A DNA stretch of 64,000 nucleotides from Lysobacteraceae bacterium NML07-0707 (GTDB lineage Bacteria; Pseudomonadota; Gammaproteobacteria; Xanthomonadales; Xanthomonadaceae): positions 1 to 64,000 of the forward strand of contig NWQT01000053.1 of the NCBI GenBank assembly GCA_002798295.1. Direction: 5' to 3'. Of the stretch, positions 44,436 to 53,798 are shown piece by piece. The notes below the pieces were generated by a model. That model was not told the origin of the DNA and did not search any database. It saw only the letters and a program-made list of their open reading frames with translations. Every line of letters starts with the position of its first letter. Position 1 is the first letter of the stretch. The translations under genes and the position numbers were made by a program.

Positions 44436-44501
44436 CACGCCCGCCCAAAACCGTGACACAAGTCACTTTCTCCACCCTTCTCAACCCCAAAGGAAATCCC
44501 C

Positions 44502-44912
44502 ATGAGCATCATCAGCGAGTTCAAAGAGTTTGCAATGCGCGGCAATGTCGTCGATCTGGCAGTCGGCGTGGTCATTGGCGCTTCGTTCGGCAAGATCGTC
44601 ACCGCCCTGGTCGATAACGTCATCATGCCGCCGATTGGCCTTTTGATTGGTGGCGTGGACTTCTCCGATCTCTCCCTCACCCTGAAAGAAGCCAGCGTCA
44701 ATGCCGCCGGCGAAGCCGTCCCTGCCGTGGAGCTGGCCTATGGACAGTTCATCAATGCCGTCATCCAGTTCCTCATCGTCGCCTTCGCCATCTTCATGGT
44801 GGTCAAGGCCATCAACCGCCTGAAGAAGCCGGAACCGGAAGCCGCCCCGGCAGCCCCAGCCGAAGACGTGCTGCTGCTGCGTGAAATCCGCGATGAGCTC
44901 AAGCGCAAATAA
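44502..44912 (+). CDS. mscL: Large-conductance mechanosensitive channel
   Basis: 136 aa, homopentameric inner-membrane channel that opens under osmotic downshock. [48 protein letters not shown] is the amphipathic N-helix and pore-lining TM1. A periplasmic loop follows, then TM2 ([20 protein letters not shown]) and a charged C-terminal bundle ([11 protein letters not shown]). AAAGGA lies 8 bases before the ATG. Confidence 0.97.
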   Translation: MSIISEFKEFAMRGNVVDLAVGVVIGASFGKIVTALVDNVIMPPIGLLIGGVDFSDLSLTLKEASVNAAGEAVPAVELAYGQFINAVIQFLIVAFAIFMVVKAINRLKKPEPEAAPAAPAEDVLLLREIRDELKRK

Positions 44913-44926
44913 TCCACTGACAGTTC

Positions 44927-44957
44927 AAGCCCCTGGTGACTGACACCGGGGGCTTTT
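44927..44957 (+). terminator. Intrinsic terminator of mscL
   Basis: AAGCCCCTGGTG pairs with CACCGGGGGCTT with one G-T pair and is followed by TTTT. Confidence 0.9.
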
Positions 44958-45010
44958 TCATTGCATGCCCGCCACAGAGCCTGCATTTTGCAGATAGCGG
45001 TGTCTCCCAG

Positions 45011-45025
45011 TCGCAAGATTTGCGA
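45011..45025. promoter_or_regulatory. Inverted repeat upstream of the PcfJ-HIRAN gene
   Basis: TCGCAA-GAT-TTGCGA is a perfect 6-base inverted repeat 48 bases before the start; CTGCA-TTT-TGCAG at 44981-44993 is a second one. Candidate operators. Confidence 0.3.
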
Positions 45026-45072
45026 CGCCCGTTTGCAAAACTTGCCTCCATACCAACAGGGAGGAGGGCAGG

Positions 45073-47019
45073 ATGTTAATCGCCATACAGCCACCGCCAG
45101 CCGGCTTGCCAGCCGACATCAAGGCGCATCTTTGGCTACGTGCGGAATATTTTTTCTCGCGCAGTGATGCAAAGAGTCGTTGCTGGCTCTGGCTGCTGCG
45201 CGAGGATGGTCGGCTGGCTGCCATGAACGTGGATGCCCGCCATCACGGCAATGACCATCTGTTGCCCGCCTTGCTTCGCAATCACGACCAGCAACTACAG
45301 GCGGACGACGCGGGTGATGACGGACTCGGACAACTGCAACCGTTGCCACATGCACCGGTCGTGCCACTGCCACGCTGGGCAGTATCCTGGGGGCATCCCA
45401 TCCAGCGGCAAATTCGTGCCTTTGCCGAGCAACTCGATACCACGGTGTTGGCCTCGCTGGGCGAGCTGGAGGAGGTAGGTGGTTTTTGGGGCAGCGTGGG
45501 CAATTACAACCGTCTGATTGGCCTTGGCGTACTGCAGCGACAACGTCGCCTGCAAGCCCTGCGCGAGTTTTGGCCATTGCTTGCGCCGCTGCTGCTCGAC
45601 GATGGCCAGCGCCCGGAGATGTTTACCGATTACTACCATGACAACGCGCGTTTTCCCCGGGAATCGCAGCTGGCTGGCGCCGAAAACGTGTGCCGTGCAA
45701 TTGATGAAAACCAGAATCTGGTCAAGGCGCTGGCCACGCATTACCGCATCAGCCGCGCACTGGTGCGCTCACCGATTTGCCGTCACCCCTGGCAGCAGCC
45801 CACTGAGCTGCGCAAGATGCTCAGGCTCATTGATGCCATCCCCGCGCATGCCCGCCCGCATAGCCTCGCGGCTCTGGAAAAATGGGACTCACCTTTGCAG
45901 CAATTGCTGACCATGGTGCCGGCCGGTCGTTGGCCGCTCATCGCCAAAGTTTTTTCCGACGGCTGGAGCAAGACTTGGGCAGCCACGCAAACTGCACCGG
46001 AAACGCTATCGAACCAATTGCGCGACAGCCGCGACTTCCTGCGTGCGGCTCTGGAGCAGGAGCCACTCCCCGATGCCCTGTTCCATTTGCAAGTGGAAGA
46101 ACTCTGCCTGGCCTGGCTGCTGCGCCGCGGGCTAAGTTCGTTGCTGCAAGCATCCGCACGCTGGCATGCCCAGCCCTTGCAACGCATTCTGCCCGAGCCT
46201 GATGACGGCAGCGAGCTGCCCTTCCCGGCGCTGTTTACCCATTTCGAGCATGAAGGCAGGCAAGCACGTGAATTACTGAGCGAAGCCGAGCTGGTTGCAG
46301 AAGGCGAACACATGCAGCACTGCGTCGGTGGCTATTGGCAAGAATGCAATAACGAAGCGGGTCGCATCGTGCATCTTGACCTGCCTGATGGCGAAAGTGC
46401 CACGGCGTATTACGGTTTGAGTGGCGTGGACAGCGACGGCGTTCATTTCCAGCTGGAAGAATTGCGCGGCATCGGCAATGCCCGCGTTAGCCAGGCGATG
46501 CAGGCATGGGCCGAACAAGTCGCCAAGCATATCCAGGCTGGCGAACGTAGCCGCGCACGTCAGCAGGTGCTGCAGGCGACACAGACCTACAGGCAAAGCC
46601 AGTACGGCAAGGAAGTGCGCCATATCCGCGCGCTCGACCAGCGCTCACGACAGGAATTGCAGCAGGTAATCGCCTGGTGCCTTGCTCATACGCATGCCGA
46701 AGCAAGCCCGCCAAACCAGGTGCTGCACACGGCCATCGCCGGCACCGGCTACCATCAAGCAGCCACGCTGCTACCACAATTGCGTGTGGGGGATGCCCTG
46801 CAATTGGTGCGCGAGCCGAAAAACCCGCACGATGCCAATGCCATCCGCTTGGATTGGCAGGGATACACGCTGGGCTATGTACCGCGGCGGGAAAACCAGC
46901 GTCTGTCCCGGGAGCTGGATGCAGGTGCCGCCTTCCAGGCAAGACTGGAATATGTGGACGAGGAACACCCAACCTACCCGCATCTGGAGTTTTCCGTCTG
47001 CCGCCTCATGCCCGAATAA
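45073..47019 (+). CDS. PcfJ-like protein with C-terminal HIRAN domain
   Basis: 648 aa, cytosolic. The middle (about 395-445) has the PcfJ-type block ELVAEGEHMQHCVGGYWQEC with following IVHLDLPDGESATA, including the HCVG core typical of PcfJ-domain proteins found on plasmids and mobile elements. Residues about 553-640 form a HIRAN domain: IAGTGYHQAATLLPQL, VGDALQLVREPKNPHDANAI, GYTLGYVPRRENQRLS. HIRAN domains bind 3' DNA ends in HLTF-type repair enzymes and recur in phage and plasmid proteins. The fusion suggests a DNA-directed role, but no catalytic motif is evident. GGAGG precedes the ATG; two inverted repeats lie upstream. The cargo-like domains and isolated position hint at a mobile origin. 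Confidence 0.75.
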   Translation: MLIAIQPPPAGLPADIKAHLWLRAEYFFSRSDAKSRCWLWLLREDGRLAAMNVDARHHGNDHLLPALLRNHDQQLQADDAGDDGLGQLQPLPHAPVVPLPRWAVSWGHPIQRQIRAFAEQLDTTVLASLGELEEVGGFWGSVGNYNRLIGLGVLQRQRRLQALREFWPLLAPLLLDDGQRPEMFTDYYHDNARFPRESQLAGAENVCRAIDENQNLVKALATHYRISRALVRSPICRHPWQQPTELRKMLRLIDAIPAHARPHSLAALEKWDSPLQQLLTMVPAGRWPLIAKVFSDGWSKTWAATQTAPETLSNQLRDSRDFLRAALEQEPLPDALFHLQVEELCLAWLLRRGLSSLLQASARWHAQPLQRILPEPDDGSELPFPALFTHFEHEGRQARELLSEAELVAEGEHMQHCVGGYWQECNNEAGRIVHLDLPDGESATAYYGLSGVDSDGVHFQLEELRGIGNARVSQAMQAWAEQVAKHIQAGERSRARQQVLQATQTYRQSQYGKEVRHIRALDQRSRQELQQVIAWCLAHTHAEASPPNQVLHTAIAGTGYHQAATLLPQLRVGDALQLVREPKNPHDANAIRLDWQGYTLGYVPRRENQRLSRELDAGAAFQARLEYVDEEHPTYPHLEFSVCRLMPE

Positions 47020-47046
47020 GGCGAGCCCGCCAACACGCCAAAATAA

Positions 47047-47077
47047 AAAAACGGCGCGATGCAATCGCGCCGTTTTT
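47047..47077. terminator. Bidirectional intrinsic terminator
   Basis: AAAAACGGCGCGAT-GCA-ATCGCGCCGTTTTT, a perfect 14-bp stem between the convergent PcfJ-HIRAN and fba genes. Confidence 0.95.
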
Positions 47078-47127
47078 GTCCCTCGCCCCGTCCAATCAAT
47101 GACGGGGCGAGATATTGGCAACAACCA

Positions 47128-48132
47128 TCAACCTTGCCATTGGCCGAGGGCAGCCAGACCGTTGGCCTTGGCGCGCTCATACACGGTGGCCTGGGCAGCA
47201 GCGTAGTTGCCCTGCATGTCCTGCGACCACAGCTTGAGTGCCGCCTGCTGCATGGCGCGGCCATAGGAGAACGACAGCGGCCACGGGTTCGGCCCCATGC
47301 GGTTCATCGCGTCCAGATGCGCGGTAGCCGCTTCATCGGACTGGCCGCCGGAGAGGAACACGATACCCGGCAGGATGGCCGGAACGGCGGACTTCAGGCA
47401 CATCAGCGTGGCTTCGGCCACTTCTTCAACGCTGGCCTGCTCCGGGCAGTCCTTGCCGGGGACAACCATCGAAGCCTTCAGGATGGTGCCTTCCAGCATC
47501 ACATTGTGCTGGTACAGGGCATCGAACAGGGCGCGCAGGGTGACTTCGGTCACTTCGTAGCAGGTTTCGATGTCGTGGCTGCCGTCCATCAGCACTTCCG
47601 GCTCGACCATCGGCACCAGGCCTTGTTCCTGACACAGCGCCGCGTAACGCGCCAGCGCATGGGCATTGGCTTCGATGCAGGTGCCGGAGGGGATGTCTTC
47701 ACCAATATTGATGACCGCACGCCATTTGGCAAAACGGGCACCGAGCTTGTAATACTCCTCAAGGCGGGCGCGCAGGCCGTCCAGACCTTCGGTGACCAGC
47801 TCACCGGGGCAGCCAGCCAGCGGCACCGTGCCCTTGTCCACCTTGATGCCCGGAATCATGCCGTTATCGGCCATGTATTTGGCAAACGGCACGCCATCGC
47901 GGGTGGACTGGCGGATGGTTTCGTCAAACAAAATCGCGCCGGAGAGATATTCATTGACCTTGGGGGCGGTCAGCAGCAGCTCGCGGTAGGCACGGCGGTT
48001 TTCTTCGGTGCAGTCAATGCCCACCCCATCAAAGCGCTTCTTGCAGGTGGCGGAAGATTCGTCGATGGCGATGATGCCCTTGCCGGGGGCAACCATGGCG
48101 CGGGCGATGTCGGCAAGCTGTTCAATGCTCAT
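47128..48132 (-). CDS. fba: Fructose-bisphosphate aldolase, class I
   Basis: 334 aa, metal-independent Schiff-base aldolase of the animal/plant type, as in Xanthomonas. It cleaves fructose 1,6-bisphosphate to DHAP and GAP. Landmarks: GKGIIAIDESSATCKKRF, ILFDETIRQS, the active-site Lys in GTILKASMVVPG, FLSGGQSDEAATAHLDAMNR and RAMQQAALKLWS. The start at 48132 has AGGA about 7 bases upstream; a longer frame reads into pyk and is ignored. It is about 50 bases downstream of pyk in the same direction. Confidence 0.97.
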   Translation of the reverse strand: MSIEQLADIARAMVAPGKGIIAIDESSATCKKRFDGVGIDCTEENRRAYRELLLTAPKVNEYLSGAILFDETIRQSTRDGVPFAKYMADNGMIPGIKVDKGTVPLAGCPGELVTEGLDGLRARLEEYYKLGARFAKWRAVINIGEDIPSGTCIEANAHALARYAALCQEQGLVPMVEPEVLMDGSHDIETCYEVTEVTLRALFDALYQHNVMLEGTILKASMVVPGKDCPEQASVEEVAEATLMCLKSAVPAILPGIVFLSGGQSDEAATAHLDAMNRMGPNPWPLSFSYGRAMQQAALKLWSQDMQGNYAAAQATVYERAKANGLAALGQWQG

Positions 48133-48184
48133 TTTGTGTCCTGCAAATGGGTGTGGAAAAGAGGCCGTGATTATAGCCCCGGCA

Positions 48185-49624
48185 TCAGTTCCCCGGTACT
48201 TCCAGAATCCGCAGGGTATTGGTCGCGCCCAGTTCTTCCATGTTGTCGCCGCAGGTGAACAGCACCCGGTCGGCAGGCTGCAACAAACCGCTATCGCGCA
48301 AGCGTGCAATCGCCGCGCGCGCCAGGTCGTGCTGATACATGCCACGGCTGTCGAAGGCGATGGGGAACACATCGCGCATCAGGCTCATCTGACGGCGTGC
48401 GTGAGGATGACGCGAGAACGCATGAATCGGCACTTGCGAACGAAACCGCGACAGAAAGCGTGCGGTGCCGCCGGATTCGGTCATGGCGATGATGGCAGCC
48501 ACCTGCATATGCTCGGTCAGGAACATGGTGGCCATTGCAATCGCCTGATCGACGCGCTGAAGGCCGCGCGGCGCCGCCTCGTAATCGGTATCGCGCTCGA
48601 ACTGCCGCTCGGCGCCCATGCAGATACGCGCCATCGCCGCCACCGAGGCCACCGGAAAGCGCCCGGCGGCGGTTTCTGCCGAAAGCATCACCGCATCGGT
48701 GCCATCAATCACCGCATTGGCCACATCCAGCACCTCGGCGCGGGTCGGTTGCGGGCTATCCACCATCGACTGCAACATCTGCGTGGCGGTAATCACCACC
48801 TTGTTGCCTTGCAGGGTTTCGTGGATGATTTTTTTCTGCAAGCCCGGCAGCTCGGCATCGCCCACTTCCACGCCCAGGTCGCCACGCGCCACCATCACCA
48901 CATCCGCAGCGGCGATGATGCCCGGCAAGTTTTCAATCGCCTCGGCGCGCTCGATTTTGGCGACCAGCGCTGCCTGACTGCCGTGCTCAAGGGCGATTTT
49001 CCGCGCTTCATGAATATCGGCCGCATCGCGCACAAAAGAGACGGCGATGAAGTCGGCGCCGACTTCAGCGGCCAGCGCAATCAATTCGCGGTCGCGTGCT
49101 GTCACTGCCCCCAGCGACAACCCGCCGCCCAGCTTGTTCAGCCCCTTGCGGTCGGAAAGCAGCGCATCATTCAGTACCCGGGTGCGGATGCGCGTCCCCT
49201 CCACCACCATCACCTGCAATTGCACCAGACCATCATCGAGCAGCAGCACATCGCCTGCGGCCACATCGCCCGGCAGCCCCAGATACGCCACGCCGACGGC
49301 GTGCTCATCACCAGGCGCGGCATCGGCTTCGGCCAGCAAGTCAAAGCGCTGCCCGGCGCGCAGCCTCACCTGCCCCTGGGCAAAACGGCCAATGCGGATT
49401 TTTGGCCCGGGCAAATCCACCAGAACGCCGATTTCCCGCCCCAGGCGCTGCGCAGCTTCGCGTACCGCTGCCGCACGCTGGCGATGCGCATCGGCACTGC
49501 CGTGGGAGAAATTGAGCCGTACACAATCCACCCCGGCCTGAATCATGGCCTCCAATACACCTGCGGCATCGGAGGCAGGCCCCAGGGTGGCGAGAATGCG
49601 GGTACGGCGCGGGTGTTGTTTCAT
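48185..49624 (-). CDS. pyk: Pyruvate kinase
   Basis: Last step of glycolysis, PEP + ADP to pyruvate + ATP. 479 aa: RRTRILATLGPASD, VRLNFSHG, DLPGPKIRIG, the catalytic signature VAKIERAEAIENLPGIIAAADVVMVARGDLGVE and NKVVITATQMLQSM, DGTDAVMLSAETAAGRFP. The C-terminal allosteric domain is complete. Its ATG overlaps the stop of the DUF302 gene (ATGA), so translation is coupled. Confidence 0.97.
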   Translation of the reverse strand: MKQHPRRTRILATLGPASDAAGVLEAMIQAGVDCVRLNFSHGSADAHRQRAAAVREAAQRLGREIGVLVDLPGPKIRIGRFAQGQVRLRAGQRFDLLAEADAAPGDEHAVGVAYLGLPGDVAAGDVLLLDDGLVQLQVMVVEGTRIRTRVLNDALLSDRKGLNKLGGGLSLGAVTARDRELIALAAEVGADFIAVSFVRDAADIHEARKIALEHGSQAALVAKIERAEAIENLPGIIAAADVVMVARGDLGVEVGDAELPGLQKKIIHETLQGNKVVITATQMLQSMVDSPQPTRAEVLDVANAVIDGTDAVMLSAETAAGRFPVASVAAMARICMGAERQFERDTDYEAAPRGLQRVDQAIAMATMFLTEHMQVAAIIAMTESGGTARFLSRFRSQVPIHAFSRHPHARRQMSLMRDVFPIAFDSRGMYQHDLARAAIARLRDSGLLQPADRVLFTCGDNMEELGATNTLRILEVPGN

Positions 49625-50091
49625 TGCAGCTGTGCAAGCAGGGTTTTCAGCAGTTTTTCGAGCGGTGCCAGTGGGGCGAGTGCATCGGCAGGCAGACCCT
49701 GTGCGGCAGCTTGTGCCTCGGCATCACGCCATAGCACTTCGGTACGGCCTTCGGTGTTTTGGCGTATCAACACCCGCACCGGCAGATCCAGCGCCAAATC
49801 GGGGTGTGCCAGCATCAGCGGCGTGCCGCCGCGCGGGTTGCCAAACACCAGCACCTGCGTGGGCGGCATCGACAGCCCGGCTTTTTCCGCCGCAGCGGCA
49901 TGGTCAATCAGCGCAAAAACGGTGATGCCGCGCGACTCCAGCTGTGTGCGCAATGCGCTCGCCGTCTGGCTCACCGAAAGCGGACTCTCGTGCCGCTGCA
50001 AAGTGGAGGCCTGTAGCGCTGCTGCCGGGTTTTCCCCGGCAGACAACATCACCGGCATGCTCAGCAACAGGCTCAGCAACAGCCGCTTCAT
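49621..50091 (-). CDS. DUF302 exported protein
   Basis: 156 aa with a signal peptide ([19 protein letters not shown]). The mature part SVSQTASALRTQLESRGITVFALIDHAAAAEKAGLSMPPTQVLVFGNPRGGTPLM is the DUF302 pattern (xxxGxxVFxxIDHxxxAxxxGLxLxPTxVLIFGNPxxGT). Small periplasmic domain of unknown role. It is wedged between pgk (TGATG overlap) and pyk (ATGA overlap), an odd place for an exported protein. Confidence 0.9.
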   Translation of the reverse strand: MKRLLLSLLLSMPVMLSAGENPAAALQASTLQRHESPLSVSQTASALRTQLESRGITVFALIDHAAAAEKAGLSMPPTQVLVFGNPRGGTPLMLAHPDLALDLPVRVLIRQNTEGRTEVLWRDAEAQAAAQGLPADALAPLAPLEKLLKTLLAQLQ

Positions 50092-51263
50092 CAGCTACGC
50101 GCCTTGAGAGCAGCCACGGCTGGCAGTTCCTTGCCTTCCAGAAACTCCAGGAAGGCGCCACCGCCGGTGGAGATATACGAGACTTCCTTGGCAATGCCGT
50201 ATTTGTCCACCGCAGCCAGGGTGTCGCCACCACCCGCGATGGAGAATGCCGGCGAGGCAGCAATGGCGCGCGCCAGCGCTTCGGTGCCCTTGCCGAAGGC
50301 GTCGAACTCGAACACGCCCACCGGACCGTTCCAGACCACAGTGCCAGCCTTGGCAATCAGCGCAGCATATTGCGCGGCGGTTTGCGGGCCGATATCGAGA
50401 ATCATGTCCTCATCGCCCACCGCATCCACCGCCTTGACCGTGGCCGGGGCATCGGCAGCAAACGCCGGGGCGACGACCACATCCACCGGCAGCGGGATTT
50501 CCGCGCCGCGCGCCTTGGCATCGGCAGTAATCTTGCGCGCGGTATCGAGCAAATCCGCTTCCATCAGCGACTTGCCCACCGGGTGGCCGGCCGCCGCGAT
50601 AAAGGTATTGGCAATGCCGCCGCCAACAATCAACTGATCCACCTTGCCGACCAGCGAGGACAGCAGCTCCAGCTTGGTGCTGACCTTGCTGCCGGCGACA
50701 ATCGCCAGCAACGGGCGCGCCGGGTTATCCAGCGCACGCGCCAGTGCGTCCAGCTCGGCCATCAGCAGCGGCCCACCGACAGCTTGCCTGGCGGCGCGAA
50801 TCACGCCATGGGTGGAGGCCTGCGCACGGTGTGCGGTGCCGAAGGCATCCATCACGAACACATCGCAGAGTGCTGCGTATTTTTGGGCGAGCGACTCGTC
50901 GTCGGCTTTCTCGCCGATATTCATGCGGCAGTTTTCCAGCAGCACGATCTGCCCCGGCGCCACTTCCACGCCATCGAGATAGTCCTTGATGAGCGGCACC
51001 TCGCGCCCCAGCAGCTCCGAAAGCCGCTTGGCCACCGGCGCCAGTGAATCAGCCTCGCTCCATTGGCCTTCCTTGGGGCGACCCAGATGCGACATCACCA
51101 TCACCGCCGCACCGGCTTCAAGCGCAGCTTTGAGCGTCGGCAATGATGCGTTGATGCGCTGGTCGGAAGTCACCCGGCCATCTTCCACAGGCACGTTCAA
51201 ATCCTGGCGAATCAATACCCGCTTGCCGGACAGTTCAACATCGCTCAAACGAAGAATGCTCAT
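50091..51263 (-). CDS. pgk: Phosphoglycerate kinase
   Basis: 390 aa, converts 1,3-bisphosphoglycerate + ADP to 3-phosphoglycerate + [88 protein letters not shown] and [13 protein letters not shown] are all intact. AGGGA lies 5 bases before the ATG. Preceded by a run of hairpins separating it from the AlgC-like gene; first gene of pgk-DUF302-pyk(-fba). Confidence 0.97.
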   Translation of the reverse strand: MSILRLSDVELSGKRVLIRQDLNVPVEDGRVTSDQRINASLPTLKAALEAGAAVMVMSHLGRPKEGQWSEADSLAPVAKRLSELLGREVPLIKDYLDGVEVAPGQIVLLENCRMNIGEKADDESLAQKYAALCDVFVMDAFGTAHRAQASTHGVIRAARQAVGGPLLMAELDALARALDNPARPLLAIVAGSKVSTKLELLSSLVGKVDQLIVGGGIANTFIAAAGHPVGKSLMEADLLDTARKITADAKARGAEIPLPVDVVVAPAFAADAPATVKAVDAVGDEDMILDIGPQTAAQYAALIAKAGTVVWNGPVGVFEFDAFGKGTEALARAIAASPAFSIAGGGDTLAAVDKYGIAKEVSYISTGGGAFLEFLEGKELPAVAALKARS

Positions 51264-51304
51264 GTTTTTCCCTAAGAATGCAGTGAAATTATGGAAGGTC
51301 TGAA

Positions 51305-51441
51305 CAACGCCCTCCTGGCGTTGCCAGCCCACGCCAAGTCCGGCACCTGTCCGGACTTGGCTCACACGAATCAATCACTGGCATGATTGATTCGTGGCGG
51401 GTCTCCATGACCCGCAAGAAACCTCTGAATATTCAGAGGTT
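51305..51441. repeat. Array of five adjacent perfect inverted repeats
   Basis: Five hairpins stand side by side: CAACGCC/GGCGTTG (51305-51323); CCAAGTCCGG/CCGGACTTGG (51334-51360); CACGAATCAATCA/TGATTGATTCGTG (51365-51396); GCGGGTC/GACCCGC (51397-51415); and a 22-base perfect palindrome of half-site AACCTCTGAAT (51420-51441). None carries a T-run. They fill the space between the minus-strand AlgC-like gene and pgk. The outer ends (AAGGTCTGAAC on the left, AAGGAACCTCTGAA on the right, complementary strand) are imperfect inverted copies, as in a small non-autonomous element. Confidence 0.75.
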
Positions 51442-51446
51442 CCTTA

Positions 51447-53786
51447 TCAGAACGGAATGGAAAGACCCGGATCAAGTTGCAGCAGCGCATCGCGGAAGGT
51501 GGTCTGGATACGCTGCAGCGCCTCTTGCGTCTTGGCCTCGAAACGCAGCACCAGAATCGGCGTGGTATTGGAAGCGCGCACCAGCCCCCAGCCATCCGGC
51601 CAGTCGGCACGCACGCCGTCAATACTGGTCAGCCGCGCCTCCGGGAACTGGCTGGCCGCCACGAAGCGCTCAATGAAGGCATGCGGGTCGGTCACCGGGA
51701 TTTTCAGCTCCGGGGTACTGATGCCATCGGGGATTTCGGCAAATACCGTATCGGCGTCCTCATCACGGGTGGCCAGGATTTCCAGAAGGCGCGCGGCCGA
51801 ATAAATGCCGTCATCAAAGCCGTACCAGCGCTCCTTGAAGAAGAAGTGGCCGCTCATTTCGCCCGCCAGCTCCGCCTCGGTTTCGCGCATCTTGGCCTTG
51901 ATGAAGGAGTGCCCGGTCTTCCACATCAGCGGGCTGCCGCCATGGCGCAGAATCCACGGTGTCAGCGCACCGCTGCATTTGACGTCATAGACAATCATCG
52001 CGCCGGGCTGGCGGTTGAGCACATCGGCGGCAAACAGCATCAGCAAGCGGTCGGGGAAAATATTGTGACCCGCCGGCGTCACCACGCCCAGACGGTCGCC
52101 ATCGCCATCGAAGGCAATGCCGATATCCGCGCCGCTTTGCTTCACCGCAGCCATCAAATCCTGCAAATTGTGCGGGTCGCTGGGGTCGGGATGGTGATTG
52201 GGGAAGTTGCCGTCAATCTCGCAGTACAGCGGCGTCACCTGGGCGCCGATGGCCTGCAATACCTTCGGCCCCAACTCGCCTGCGGCGCCATTGCCGGCAT
52301 CGACCACCACTTTCAGCGGGCGGGCAATCTGGATGTCGGAGGCCACGCGCTCAACGTAATCATCGGCCACACTGCGCGTTTCCATTTCGCCACGCACCTC
52401 GGCGATACGCAGCCGCTTTGCCACGATACGCTCGTACAGCGCCCTGATGGCCTCGCCAGAGAGCGTCTCGCCGCCCAGCACAATCTTGAAGCCGTTGTAG
52501 TCCGGCGGGTTATGGCTGCCGGTCACTGCCACGCAGGAGCCTGCACGCAAATGATAGGCGGCGAAATACACCAGCGGTGTCGGCGCCAGGCCAATGTCAA
52601 TCACCTTGCAACCGGCATCGCGCAGGCCATCCATCAGGCCAGCGGCAAGCGCCGGCCCGGAAAGACGGCCATCGCGGCCAACCACGATGTCCGACAAGCC
52701 CTGCTCGTGCATCTGTGTGCCGATGGCCTGGCCGATGGCGCGCGCCACTTGGTCATCCAATCCCTGCCCGACCACGCCACGAATATCGTAGGCGCGGAAA
52801 ATCCCCGTATCCACTTGCACATCCGGGCTTGGCACAGCCCCCATTCCTTCCAGCGCTGCGGCCGCTTCCGCTTCCATCTGGTCATACTCCTCGATTACAG
52901 AAACTTGTTGCGGCACAGCAGCGCCTGCGCCTGACATCTCGGCCAGCGTCGGAGCGGGCGCCGCCTCTTCAGACGCCGCCTTTTTGCCGCGCAGCCTGGG
53001 CAGCAGCCATATCAGCAGCGCAATCAGCACAAGCAGTGCGCCCAATGCCAGCGCCGGGATGGCGCCAAGCCCGAAGGGGCCGGTTTCTTCTTGCAGATTG
53101 ATGCCGGCGGCCACGCGCAGCTCGCTACCGGCCAGTTTCACCGCACGCGACTCGGCATAGTCGGCCGAGGCCGCATCGCCCAGCTCGGCAATGGTGGTCT
53201 GCCCCTGGCGCAGCGCCAGATAGCCCTGGCCGACCGAAACCGATTCCACCGCCTGACGCAGCGGTTGCAGCGGCATGACCGCCAGCGCCACCCGCCCTTC
53301 CTCCAGGGGCACCGCCACCAGCACGCCTTTTTCGGTGCCCGTCATGCCAATACGCATGGCCGTCTTGCCCTCAATGACGGCCTCTTCCACCGCAGCCAGG
53401 CGGCCATAGCCCGACTCGGGCAGCGCCTGGTAAAACGGCTGCAAGTCCTGCGGATAAACGGCCACGCTTTGCGCATCCGCCAGTGTCTTGCCCATCTGCG
53501 CAGCGGCAGCCTGCAAGTCACCGCCGGCCAACAGCGGCTTCAACGCTTCATCTTGCGCGGCGCTTTCTACCTGCTTGCGCATCTGCCCCAGCTGCTGACT
53601 CAGCGTGGCCGAAAGCGCATCGCGCTCGGCCAGCAGCGATTGCTCGCCACTGCTTCCCCGCCATTGCATGACGCCGGAAAACAGCAGCCAGCCTGCCAGC
53701 AACAGCAGCAATACGATAAGCAGTGGCTTTGCCTGATCCAGCGAGCCCAGCTCGATTTTGGGCAACGAAGATTTTTTCTCACTCAT
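51447..53786 (-). CDS. Membrane-anchored phosphomannomutase/phosphoglucomutase, AlgC-like
   Basis: 779 aa, far longer than the 460-aa AlgC. N-terminal 280 residues: TM1 (about 20-40), an exported domain with coiled-coil and a PAS/CHASE-like segment, and TM2 (AIPALALGALLVLIALLIWLLP, about 245-267). A linker follows, then the alpha-D-phosphohexomutase core: FRAYDIRGVVGQGL, catalytic Ser in VTGSHNPPDYNG, Mg loop IAFDGDGDRLG, GEMSGHFFFKERWYGFDDG, and the phosphate-binding RASNTTPILVLRFEA. It interconverts mannose or glucose 6- and 1-phosphates for LPS and polysaccharide precursors. The extra domain is a known xanthomonad-type extension as I recall; it may tie sugar-nucleotide supply to an envelope signal. 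Confidence 0.93.
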   Translation of the reverse strand: MSEKKSSLPKIELGSLDQAKPLLIVLLLLLAGWLLFSGVMQWRGSSGEQSLLAERDALSATLSQQLGQMRKQVESAAQDEALKPLLAGGDLQAAAAQMGKTLADAQSVAVYPQDLQPFYQALPESGYGRLAAVEEAVIEGKTAMRIGMTGTEKGVLVAVPLEEGRVALAVMPLQPLRQAVESVSVGQGYLALRQGQTTIAELGDAASADYAESRAVKLAGSELRVAAGINLQEETGPFGLGAIPALALGALLVLIALLIWLLPRLRGKKAASEEAAPAPTLAEMSGAGAAVPQQVSVIEEYDQMEAEAAAALEGMGAVPSPDVQVDTGIFRAYDIRGVVGQGLDDQVARAIGQAIGTQMHEQGLSDIVVGRDGRLSGPALAAGLMDGLRDAGCKVIDIGLAPTPLVYFAAYHLRAGSCVAVTGSHNPPDYNGFKIVLGGETLSGEAIRALYERIVAKRLRIAEVRGEMETRSVADDYVERVASDIQIARPLKVVVDAGNGAAGELGPKVLQAIGAQVTPLYCEIDGNFPNHHPDPSDPHNLQDLMAAVKQSGADIGIAFDGDGDRLGVVTPAGHNIFPDRLLMLFAADVLNRQPGAMIVYDVKCSGALTPWILRHGGSPLMWKTGHSFIKAKMRETEAELAGEMSGHFFFKERWYGFDDGIYSAARLLEILATRDEDADTVFAEIPDGISTPELKIPVTDPHAFIERFVAASQFPEARLTSIDGVRADWPDGWGLVRASNTTPILVLRFEAKTQEALQRIQTTFRDALLQLDPGLSIPF

Positions 53787-53798
53787 GCGTTCATCCCC

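Noticed and set aside
47128-48372. Longer fba reading with 80 extra N-terminal residues
   Set aside because: The extension overlaps pyk in another frame and has no aldolase similarity; the ATG at 48132 has a ribosome site.
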